From positions 1-6,225 of the forward strand of contig JBASOJ010000025.1 of NCBI GenBank assembly GCA_049658145.1: DNA of 6,225 nucleotides, in the 5' to 3' direction. The DNA is from UBA6100 sp049658145 (lineage in GTDB: Bacteria > Actinomycetota > Coriobacteriia > Anaerosomatales > Anaerosomataceae). Shown in pieces: positions 1 through 5,966 of this stretch. Position 1 is the stretch's first letter. Every line of letters starts with the position of its first letter. Both the position numbers and the translations under genes were made by a program. A model generated the notes under the pieces. The model searched no databases, was not told the DNA's origin, and was given only the letters and a program-made list of their open reading frames with translations.

Positions 1-25
1 GCCGCACGACGCGAAGTCGTGCGGC
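1..25 (-). other. Perfect 10-bp hairpin downstream of pstS
   Basis: The arms GCCGCACGAC (1-10) and GTCGTGCGGC (16-25) are exact reverse complements around a 5-nt loop. Read in the direction of pstS transcription the loop is TTCGC, so the RNA would carry a UUCG-containing loop on a very GC-rich stem. It starts 43 nt after the pstS stop codon. Any T-tract that would make it an intrinsic terminator would lie beyond the left edge and cannot be seen. In other bacteria pstC, pstA and pstB usually follow pstS, and a hairpin there can stabilise the pstS message or partly stop transcription so that the binding protein is made in excess. The structure is certain; its role is inferred. Confidence 0.6.
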
Positions 26-68
26 CGAGTCTGCGCCCGGAGATGGAGGGAGGCGTTGTCATCACCGG

Positions 69-959
69 TTACGGCAGCGGTACGAAGCCCTCGTCCTCGA
101 CGAGCTGCTGGCCCTCGGGGCCGAGGATCCAATCGAGGTATGCCTTCATGACACCGTCAACCTCGCCGTTGCTGTACATGTACAGGTAGCGGCTGATCGG
201 GTACGAACTGTCGGCAGCGGTCTCGACCGACGCTTTCACGCCATCGATCGCAACGACCTTCACGTCTTCGGTGAGGTAGCCGAGGCCGATGTAGCCGATG
301 CCAGCTTCGTTCGCCGCGACCTCATCGGCGATCGCCTGGTTCGACGGGAGCAGCTTGGCGCTCGCCGCGTACTCGGCATTCTCGTCCTCGTTAGCCACGA
401 CCGCTTCCTTGAAGTACTCGTAGGTGCCCGAGGAACTGTCGCGCGAGAGCAGGACGATCTCCATGTTCGCTCCGCCGACCTCGCTCCAGTTGGTGATCTC
501 ACCGCGGAAGATCTGGCCGAGCTGCTCCAGGGTGAGCTCCTCGACGCCGTTTCCGGGGTTCACGACCACCGCGATGCCGTCGATCGCGACCTTATGCTCG
601 ATGGGATCGACGCCGAGCGTCTCAGCCTCGGTGAGCTCCTCGTCCTTGATCTCGCGGGAGGCGTTGGCAAAGTCCGCGGTCCCGTTGAGAAGGGCCGCGA
701 TGCCGGTGCCGGAACCGCCGCCCTGGACCGAGATGTCCACGCCCGGGTTGGCGTCCATGAATCCATCGCTCCACGCTGTCGCGACGTTCAAGAGCGTGTC
801 CGAGCCCTGGACGGTGATCGAGCCTTCGAGCTCTACGGTCTCTTCCGTCGCGGGCTCCTCGGTGGTCGCCTCTTCTGCGGCGGTGCAACCGGCGAGCGCG
901 ACGGTGCCTGCGAGCATTGCGAACGCAAGCCCTGACGCAAGGTACTTCTTGAGGTTCAC
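69..959 (-). CDS. pstS: PstS-type phosphate ABC transporter substrate-binding lipoprotein
   Basis: A 296-residue extracytoplasmic phosphate-binding protein that would deliver orthophosphate to the PstCAB high-affinity importer. The N-terminus has Lys4-Lys5, a hydrophobic stretch at about 7-23 and a lipobox LAGC ending at Cys25, so it should be a lipid-anchored protein. A Glu/Thr-rich linker (about 27-45) precedes the binding domain. Phosphate-binding loops are visible: QGSDT (51-55), GGGSGTGI (80-87) and RDSSSGT (173-179); YPISR (253-257) is also typical of the family. Length is normal for PstS. The GTG start at 957-959 was chosen because AAGGAG lies 6 nt upstream and it gives a clean signal peptide; an upstream in-frame ATG at 1013 would add 18 residues, including several Cys, ahead of the signal. 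The gene is divergent from phoP-phoR, and the rest of the transporter is expected beyond the left edge. Phosphate-starvation control through the shared intergenic region is likely. Confidence 0.95.
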   Translation of the reverse strand: MNLKKYLASGLAFAMLAGTVALAGCTAAEEATTEEPATEETVELEGSITVQGSDTLLNVATAWSDGFMDANPGVDISVQGGGSGTGIAALLNGTADFANASREIKDEELTEAETLGVDPIEHKVAIDGIAVVVNPGNGVEELTLEQLGQIFRGEITNWSEVGGANMEIVLLSRDSSSGTYEYFKEAVVANEDENAEYAASAKLLPSNQAIADEVAANEAGIGYIGLGYLTEDVKVVAIDGVKASVETAADSSYPISRYLYMYSNGEVDGVMKAYLDWILGPEGQQLVEDEGFVPLP

Positions 960-965
960 TCCTCG

Positions 966-971
966 CTCCTT
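966..971 (-). promoter_or_regulatory. Ribosome binding site of pstS
   Basis: On the minus strand this reads AAGGAG, 6 nt before the GTG at 957-959. It decides the start of pstS in favour of the lipoprotein-type N-terminus over the upstream ATG. Confidence 0.8.
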
Positions 972-1015
972 TACTTGGTGACAGCATCGGTGCCAGCACA
1001 TCGCTGACCGCACTC

Positions 1016-1021
1016 ACCCTA
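1016..1021 (-). promoter_or_regulatory. Possible -10 element for pstS
   Basis: TAGGGT on the minus strand matches the TAnnnT pattern of an actinobacterial -10 box and lies about 57 nt upstream of the pstS start codon. There is no convincing -35 hexamer at 16-18 bp, which would be expected if the promoter depends on an activator. The putative Pho repeats lie about 50-75 nt further upstream. This is a weak call in a GC-rich region. Confidence 0.2.
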
Positions 1022-1071
1022 GTCGCCACCCCAGAGCCAGTGGTTGCATCCGTGTAACACCGCACCGCTTC

Positions 1072-1089
1072 TTGTGAATTGATTGTGAA
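1072..1089. promoter_or_regulatory. Putative Pho box: two 11-bp-phased TTGTGAA repeats
   Basis: TTGTGAA occurs exactly at 1072-1078 and again at 1083-1089, so the repeat period is 11 bp. Read on the pstS strand it is TTCACAA-N4-TTCACAA. PhoP/PhoB-type OmpR-family regulators bind direct repeats spaced one helical turn apart, and the actinobacterial (Streptomyces) PHO box is built from 11-nt units with a GTTCACC core, closely similar to TTCACAA. The repeats lie in the only intergenic region between pstS and the regulator gene, within a locally AT-rich patch. A weaker relative, TTACACG (minus strand, 1057-1051), lies 21 bp beyond the second unit. Binding by the neighbouring PhoP is inferred from motif, spacing and context. 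Confidence 0.65.
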
Positions 1090-1146
1090 ATCCATTTCGC
1101 ATAGCCGTCAGGCCTGCCAGAATGGCCGGGAAGCCGTGCGTGAGCG

Positions 1147-1152
1147 AAGGAG
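1147..1152 (+). promoter_or_regulatory. Ribosome binding site of the response regulator
   Basis: AAGGAG lies 8 nt before the GTG at 1161-1163. The alternative ATG at 1122 has no Shine-Dalgarno sequence and would put 13 extra residues in front of the receiver domain, so the GTG is preferred. Confidence 0.75.
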
Positions 1153-1160
1153 TGACGCGC

Positions 1161-1871
1161 GTGTCCAGGATTCTCATCGTCGAGGACGACCCGATAATCA
1201 GGCAGACCGAGGAGTACGCGCTGCGCCGCGCGGGCTTTGAGGTGTCGAGTTCGGCCGACGGCCTCGAGGGGCTCGAGAAGGCCCTTCGCGACAGGCCCGA
1301 CCTGATCGTGCTCGACCTCATGCTGCCGGGCATCGATGGATACCGCTTTGCCGAGGAGGTGCGCCGCACGAGCGCCGATGTGGCGATCATCATGGTGACC
1401 GCGCTCGACACCGAGCGGGACGCGGTGCGCGGCCTGGACGCCGGCGCCGACGACTACATCGGCAAGCCGTTTTCGATGGAGGAACTGCTCGCGCGCGTGC
1501 GGGCGAACCTGCGCCGCGTGCGAGCGCGCGCCGTTGTGGACAGCAACGAGGTCATCGAGGTCGGGGACCTCGTGATCGAGCCTGCCGAGCTGCGGGCCTC
1601 GGTGGCCGGTCAGCCCGCGGCACTGCGCCTCAAGGAGTTCCAGCTGCTCGTCGCACTCGCCCGCAACGCCGGCTCGCTCATGTCCCGCCAGCGCCTTGCG
1701 CACGAAGTGTGGGGCTACGATCATCTCCCCTCCTCCCGCACGATCGACGTGCACATCCGCCGCGTACGGCAGGCTGTCGAGGAGCCCTCGGCCTACAACT
1801 ACATCCAGACAGTCCACGGTGCGGGCTACCGGTTCGATCCCCGGCCGAAGGGGGCGCATCAGCTCCTGTGA
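1161..1871 (+). CDS. phoP: PhoP/PhoB-like OmpR-family response regulator
   Basis: A 236-residue cytoplasmic DNA-binding regulator. The receiver domain (about 3-115) has the acidic pocket ED at 8-9, the phosphoacceptor Asp52 in the LDLMLPG motif, Thr80 and Lys102 in GKPF. The C-terminal OmpR/PhoB winged-helix domain (about 132-226) has the recognition-helix region SSRTIDVHIRRVR (191-203) and ends in the typical HGAGYRF wing (219-225). Phosphorylated by the adjacent sensor kinase, it would bind direct repeats in target promoters, probably including the pair at 1072-1089. Its stop codon overlaps the start of the kinase gene in GTGA. Location divergent from pstS and pairing with a PhoR-like sensor support a phosphate role; by family alone it could also be named PhoB or RegX3. 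All catalytic residues are present. Confidence 0.92.
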   Translation: MSRILIVEDDPIIRQTEEYALRRAGFEVSSSADGLEGLEKALRDRPDLIVLDLMLPGIDGYRFAEEVRRTSADVAIIMVTALDTERDAVRGLDAGADDYIGKPFSMEELLARVRANLRRVRARAVVDSNEVIEVGDLVIEPAELRASVAGQPAALRLKEFQLLVALARNAGSLMSRQRLAHEVWGYDHLPSSRTIDVHIRRVRQAVEEPSAYNYIQTVHGAGYRFDPRPKGAHQLL

Positions 1872-3631
1872 GCCGACCGCTCATCCCACGCTCGTCGGCC
1901 TACCGGGCGCGGCTGATCGCCGGCTTCATCGTCGCGATCGGCGTGGTTGCCGGCGCCTGGGCATGGAGCCTCACCGGACCGGTGACAGACGCCGTCATGG
2001 ACCAGCAAGGAGCGCGGCTCACCGACCTCGCGCGTGCGGGAACGATGGTGCTCACGCACACCGATCTCTCGCTCGAAGCAAGCGTCTCAGGACTCGCCGG
2101 CACGAGCGGCGTCCGGACGACCGTCATCGCCGCCGACGGAACCGTGCTCGCCGACAGCGAGGAGGAGACCTCCACGCTCGAGAACCACGGCGATCGCCCC
2201 GAAGTGCGCGCGGCCCTGCGCGGCCAAACGGGGAGCGATGTGCGCCGCTCGGACACGCAAGGCGTCGATCGGATGTACGTCGCCGTGCCCGCGACCTATC
2301 GCGACGCGCCGGTGGTGCTCCGCGTCTCCGAGTCACTCGAGCAGATCGGCGACATCTCGGCGGCGCTGCGGCGCGCCGGGCTGTTGCCGCTCCTTGCGGT
2401 GCTCGTCATCGCGACCGCCGTGGGCTGGCTCGTCACCGGCGGCGCCGCAGGCCCTGTGGAGCGTCTCGCCGCCTCGGCACGAACGATGGCCGATGGTGAC
2501 CTCAGCTCGCCCGTACCCGAAAGCGATGGCGCCCTTGCGCCGCTTGCGGGCGCCCTGGGCGACCTGCGCGACCAGCTCCGCGAGCGTCTCGATGCGCTCG
2601 AGGGCGAGCAGCGCACCCTGCGCCACGCGCTCGACGGACTGTCGGACGCGGTGCTGCTGCTCGACGGGGAGACCGTGCGCCTCGCGAACCGCGCGCTCAA
2701 GACGATGTTCCGCGTGGTGCCCGGCGATCTCCGGGGCCGACCCCTCTCGGATCTCGGCCTGCCCGCCCCGATCGAGGCAGCGATAACAGATGGCCTCGCG
2801 TCCGGCGCAAGCGCCAACGTCGATCTCGGACCGGACCCGTATCACCGTTACCATCGCGTACTGGTCCACCCGCTTGGCGAAACGGATGGCTCGCAACGCA
2901 CGCTCGCCGTGATCGGTGACGTCACCGACCGGATGCGGCTCGATGCGGTGCGGCGGGACTTCGTAGCCAACGCCTCGCACGAACTCAAGACGCCGGTCGC
3001 TGGCATCCTGCTGCTCGCCGAGTCGGCCGAGAACGCGGCAAGCGATGGTGACGGCGAGCAGGCGCTCGCCTTCGTGCCGCAGATCTCCGGCGAGGCAGCG
3101 CGCCTCAAGCGGCTCGTGGCCGACCTGCTCGATCTCTCCCGCGTGGAGAGCGTGCCCGGCGAGGCCGAGGTAGCCGATGTCCGACGAGCCGTGGAGCTGG
3201 CGCTCGCGGGACACCGCCGCGCCGCCTCGGCCAAGAGCCTCTCGCTCGTCGCCGAGCTTCAGTCGGTTGCCGGTGCGGACGTCGCCGTGCGTTGCGGTAC
3301 GACCGACCTCGCGATCGTGCTCGACAACCTGCTCTCGAACGCTGTCGCCTACACCGAGCGAGGCGGGGTGACCGTGCGTGTCTCGGCAGACGACGAGACG
3401 GTCACGATCGATGTCGCAGACACGGGCATCGGGATTCCCGCTGCGGACGTGGAGCGCGTCTTCGAGCGCTTCTACCGTGTCGACCGCGCGCGGTCCCGCA
3501 CGAGCGGAGGCACGGGTCTCGGCCTGGCGCTTGTTCGCAACACCGTCGAGCGCGCGGGCGGTTCGGCCACCATCACCTCGGAGCCAGGCGCTGGAACGAC
3601 GGCTACGGTGCGTCTTCCCCGGGCACGCTGA
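1868..3631 (+). CDS. phoR: PhoR-like membrane sensor histidine kinase
   Basis: A 587-residue membrane kinase. Order: TM1 (about 14-35); an extracytoplasmic sensor region (about 36-168) with the PhoR-like signatures ADGTVLADSE (89-98) and ENHGDRPEV (105-113); TM2 (about 172-191); HAMP (about 192-245); a PAS-like domain (about 250-355); HisKA with phosphoacceptor His371 in HELKTP; and HATPase_c with the N box around Asn487/Asn491, G1 DTGIG (518-522), F box FERFYR (533-538... approximate) and G2 GGTGLGL (547-553). It would phosphorylate, and perhaps dephosphorylate, the PhoP encoded just upstream. The GTG at 1868 overlaps the phoP stop by 4 nt (GTGA), so translation is probably coupled; a longer reading frame from 1709 lies inside phoP and lacks support. 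In other bacteria PhoR is regulated by the Pst/PhoU complex or by cell-wall precursors. SenX3-type kinases are related but usually lack such a large outer domain. Confidence 0.92.
   Translation: MSRPLIPRSSAYRARLIAGFIVAIGVVAGAWAWSLTGPVTDAVMDQQGARLTDLARAGTMVLTHTDLSLEASVSGLAGTSGVRTTVIAADGTVLADSEEETSTLENHGDRPEVRAALRGQTGSDVRRSDTQGVDRMYVAVPATYRDAPVVLRVSESLEQIGDISAALRRAGLLPLLAVLVIATAVGWLVTGGAAGPVERLAASARTMADGDLSSPVPESDGALAPLAGALGDLRDQLRERLDALEGEQRTLRHALDGLSDAVLLLDGETVRLANRALKTMFRVVPGDLRGRPLSDLGLPAPIEAAITDGLASGASANVDLGPDPYHRYHRVLVHPLGETDGSQRTLAVIGDVTDRMRLDAVRRDFVANASHELKTPVAGILLLAESAENAASDGDGEQALAFVPQISGEAARLKRLVADLLDLSRVESVPGEAEVADVRRAVELALAGHRRAASAKSLSLVAELQSVAGADVAVRCGTTDLAIVLDNLLSNAVAYTERGGVTVRVSADDETVTIDVADTGIGIPAADVERVFERFYRVDRARSRTSGGTGLGLALVRNTVERAGGSATITSEPGAGTTATVRLPRAR
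3603..3631. other. Convergent 3' overlap of phoR and the PAP2 gene
   Basis: The rightward phoR ends with TGA at 3629-3631 and the leftward PAP2 gene ends with TAG (CTA at 3603-3605 on the plus strand). The two coding regions therefore share 29 bp tail to tail. I see no hairpin with a T-tract near either end, so transcripts from both directions probably run into each other's gene. Confidence 0.8.
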
Positions 3632-4307
3632 AGTCCGCTTCCGAGGAGCCGGCACCCCAGCGCGCGGACACGAGCACGACTCCCGCAAGCCACGCGGCCC
3701 CAAGAAACCAGGAGCCCACCACGTCGCCGAGGTAGTGAACGCCCAGATACACGCGCGCCATAGCGATGCTGAGCGCCGCCAGCACGCAGAGCGCGATCGC
3801 GATCAGCGCGCGCCGAAGGCTCCCCTCGTGCAGGATGACGAGGAACGCGAGCGACCCGAAGAAGAGCAGGCTCGTGAGCGCGTGCCCCGACGGGAAGCTG
3901 TACGTCTCCGGCAGCGGGATGCGAGCGACCTCAAGGGCCGGGCGCACGCGCGCGAAGAGCATCTTGAGCAGCGCACCGAACGCCGAGCCCGAGAGCACCC
4001 CGACGACGAGTGTGACCGCCGACGTCCGATTGCCTCGCGCCCAGAAGAGCATCGCCGTACCTACGGTGAGGATGACCATCGGCCAGAAGTCGCCGAGCCT
4101 GGTGGCGAAGCGCGCGAACGCCTCGAGACCTGGCAGGTCGATGGACCTGATCGCCTCGGAAACGGCGATGTCGAGCTGGATCCAAGCCGGAGCGATGATG
4201 AGCCCGAGGCCGAGCGCCACGAACGCGGCGAATCCCATACCCGCGACCACCACGAGCACGCCCGTCCTCTGGTCACGCTGCCAGCGCTCTCGACGTCCGG
4301 GAAGCAT
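3603..4307 (-). CDS. PAP2-family integral membrane phosphatase
   Basis: A 234-residue membrane protein with about six hydrophobic segments (roughly 15-39, 73-90, 95-116, 143-160, 166-184, 195-214). All three motifs of the type 2 phosphatidic acid phosphatase superfamily are present: K115-x6-R122-P123, PSGH at 139-142 (catalytic-site His142), and R185-x5-H191-x3-D195. The last motif begins with Ala184 where Ser is the consensus; the catalytic Arg, His and Asp are intact, so an active enzyme is expected. Bacterial members dephosphorylate undecaprenyl pyrophosphate or phosphatidylglycerol phosphate/phosphatidate, releasing phosphate at the membrane; substrate cannot be told here. The ATG at 4305-4307 starts 4 nt after the pyrophosphatase stop, with only a weak Shine-Dalgarno, so translation is probably coupled to the upstream gene. 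The 3' end overlaps phoR by 29 bp. Confidence 0.88.
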   Translation of the reverse strand: MLPGRRERWQRDQRTGVLVVVAGMGFAAFVALGLGLIIAPAWIQLDIAVSEAIRSIDLPGLEAFARFATRLGDFWPMVILTVGTAMLFWARGNRTSAVTLVVGVLSGSAFGALLKMLFARVRPALEVARIPLPETYSFPSGHALTSLLFFGSLAFLVILHEGSLRRALIAIALCVLAALSIAMARVYLGVHYLGDVVGSWFLGAAWLAGVVLVSARWGAGSSEADFSVPGEDAP

Positions 4308-4311
4308 CGTC

Positions 4312-5940
4312 TCACGACCCCGCAATCTCGAGCAGGCGCGACGCGACCTGCTTCTTGCGCGAGAGAAGACCATCGACCCACGCGGGGCCGGCCGACAGCT
4401 CTATGCCGAGCGCGCGCTCGGCGATGCGGGTCTTGCCGACCGCGAAGACCTGGCTCCCCTCGCGGACGACGTCGGTCACGAGCAGCATGGCCAGGTCGAA
4501 ACCGCGCATCGACGCCATCTCGGCGAGTGCCGCCCGGAGCTCGTCCGCCCTGCCGAGGTACTCGGCAGCGTCCACGGTCTCCACCTGCGCAACGGCGATC
4601 GACAGGTCGCCCACCCGGTACTCCTTGCGGTCCCGGCTGACGGCGTCGGTGGCCGAAAAGACCACCCGCTCCGACCGGGCCCGGAACATCTCCAAACCGA
4701 ACGCGACTGCATCCAACCCGAGCTGCGCCGCGAGACGGTCGGCGACAGCGCGGTCCGTCGAGGTGGTGGTCGGGCTCTTCAACAGGACGGTATCGGTGAG
4801 CACCGCCGAGAGCAGCACCCCCGCCATCCCATCAGGGGGCGCGACGCCGAGGTCGCGGTAGCGCTCGGCGACGATCGTAGCGGTCGAACCCACGGGCAGG
4901 TTGAGGAACAGGATCGGCCCCGCCGTCTGCACATCACCCACCCGGTGATGATCCACGATCTCCACGATCGAGGCATCCTCCACACCCGGCGCCGACTGCG
5001 AGAGCTCGTTGTGATCGAGCAGGATGACCCGGCGACGGAAGCCGCGCGCCAGGTTCGTGCGCGTCAGAATACCCTCGATACGGCCCTGCTCGTCCACCAC
5101 GACCGCCTCGCGATGAGCGCTGTCCATGAGGTCCTCGGCCACCTCGGCGAGGAGCGCGTCCGGGCCGACGAGCAGTGGCGAGGCGTCCATGAGGCCCCCG
5201 ACCGAGTGCCCGAGATTCACCAGGCGTGCGGTGGCATACGTGTCGTGCGGGCTCGAGATGATGGCGGCTCCCCGAGCGTCGGCAAGCTCGAGCACCCCGG
5301 AGTCCGGCTCAGAACCACCGCTGATGATCAGACAGGCCGCTCCCGCCTCCAGTGCCTGCGGTTGCGTGCGCAACCGGTCGCCGACGATCAGCGTGTCCCC
5401 TGCGCGGATGTAGGAGACCATCGTCCCCGGTTCCATGGCGCCGATGAGCACGTTGCCGGAAAGTCGGCGCGACGGGTCGCCGGACAGCACGCGTCCATCT
5501 AAGACGCCGGCCAGCTCCGCGACCGTGAGCGGGAGCTTCTTGAAGCCGAGCATCTCGGTCTCGCTGATGTAGAGATCGGCGAGGATCTGCTGGTTGATGA
5601 GCCCTCGCACGCTGCCCTCGGCGTCGACGACCGGCAGTGCGCGAACCTTGTGCTCACGCATGAGCCGTCCCGCGGTGAGCATGTTGTCCTCAGGTGCCAC
5701 GGTCACGGGGCGCGGACTCATCGCATCCTGAACCCGGGTGCGCACGTGGGGAATCTCTTCGGGCAGGTCCACGCCGAACCGCTCGAACACCCATGCGGTC
5801 TCGGGCGGGACGGGGCCGAGGCGAGCGGGCAGGTAGACTTCGTCCGGGTCGGTGACGTTCTTCAGATGCGCGTATCCGACCGCGGAGCAGATGGAGTCGT
5901 TATCGGGGTTGCGATGTCCGAAGACGAGGATCGGTCCCAT
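4312..5940 (-). CDS. ppaC: CBS/DRTGG-domain manganese-dependent (family II) inorganic pyrophosphatase
   Basis: A 542-residue cytoplasmic enzyme hydrolysing pyrophosphate to two orthophosphates. The DHH-family N-terminal part begins GHRNPDNDS (8-16), giving metal ligands His9, Asp13 and Asp15. It is then interrupted by a regulatory insert: CBS1 (about 70-125), DRTGG (about 131-245) and CBS2 (about 247-300). The catalytic part resumes with LLDHNE (Asp309), the DHH motif (330-332), TDT (Asp383) with LKSPTTT (387-393), and ends in the DHHA2 domain with the substrate-binding SRKKQ (527-531). Simple family II enzymes are about 310 residues; the extra length equals the insert. In characterised CBS-pyrophosphatases AMP and ADP inhibit and ATP or diadenosine polyphosphates activate through the CBS pair. 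The ATG is preceded by a GAGAGG-type Shine-Dalgarno. It lies 26 nt after the helicase gene and 4 nt before the PAP2 gene, suggesting one operon. Confidence 0.96.
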   Translation of the reverse strand: MGPILVFGHRNPDNDSICSAVGYAHLKNVTDPDEVYLPARLGPVPPETAWVFERFGVDLPEEIPHVRTRVQDAMSPRPVTVAPEDNMLTAGRLMREHKVRALPVVDAEGSVRGLINQQILADLYISETEMLGFKKLPLTVAELAGVLDGRVLSGDPSRRLSGNVLIGAMEPGTMVSYIRAGDTLIVGDRLRTQPQALEAGAACLIISGGSEPDSGVLELADARGAAIISSPHDTYATARLVNLGHSVGGLMDASPLLVGPDALLAEVAEDLMDSAHREAVVVDEQGRIEGILTRTNLARGFRRRVILLDHNELSQSAPGVEDASIVEIVDHHRVGDVQTAGPILFLNLPVGSTATIVAERYRDLGVAPPDGMAGVLLSAVLTDTVLLKSPTTTSTDRAVADRLAAQLGLDAVAFGLEMFRARSERVVFSATDAVSRDRKEYRVGDLSIAVAQVETVDAAEYLGRADELRAALAEMASMRGFDLAMLLVTDVVREGSQVFAVGKTRIAERALGIELSAGPAWVDGLLSRKKQVASRLLEIAGS

Positions 5941-5966
5941 GGCTCCCTCTCGATGCTCGGCGGCGA

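Noticed and set aside
424..981. Plus-strand open frame (185 codons) opposite pstS
   Set aside because: It is a Ser/Pro/Ala-rich mirror of pstS codons with no start signal.
960..1013. Upstream ATG start for pstS at 1013
   Set aside because: It would put a Cys/His-rich stretch before the signal peptide, whereas the GTG at 957-959 has a well-placed AAGGAG.
1052..1060. Near-palindrome GTGTAACAC
   Set aside because: Four-base arms around one base are too short to support an operator call; it also contains the weak TTACACG half-site noted with the Pho repeats.
1087..1098. Short inverted repeat GAAAT-CC-ATTTC beside the Pho repeats
   Set aside because: Five-base arms are short enough to arise by chance; it may only reflect the local AT-rich patch.
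1079..1107. Possible promoter for phoP (TTGATT at 1079-1084, 17 bp, TAGCCG at 1102-1107)
   Set aside because: The -10 part matches the consensus at only the first two bases, so it is not better than chance; the -35 part overlaps the putative Pho repeats.
1014..1859. Minus-strand open frame (281 codons) opposite phoP
   Set aside because: It is antisense to a gene with an intact receiver and winged-helix domain, has no Shine-Dalgarno support and no recognisable motif.
2333..3703. Long minus-strand open frame (456 codons) opposite phoR
   Set aside because: It is antisense to a clear histidine kinase gene; the translation is Arg/Gly/Glu-rich with no recognisable domain, as expected for GC-rich shadow frames.
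3378..4640. Plus-strand open frame (420 codons) spanning the phoR end and PAP2 region
   Set aside because: It overlaps phoR in another frame and is antisense to the PAP2 gene, and its translation has no family signature.
3766..5502. Very long plus-strand open frame (578 codons) opposite the PAP2 and pyrophosphatase genes
   Set aside because: It crosses two well-supported genes on the other strand and its composition is rich in Arg, His and Asp without domain features, which fits a shadow of high-GC codon bias.
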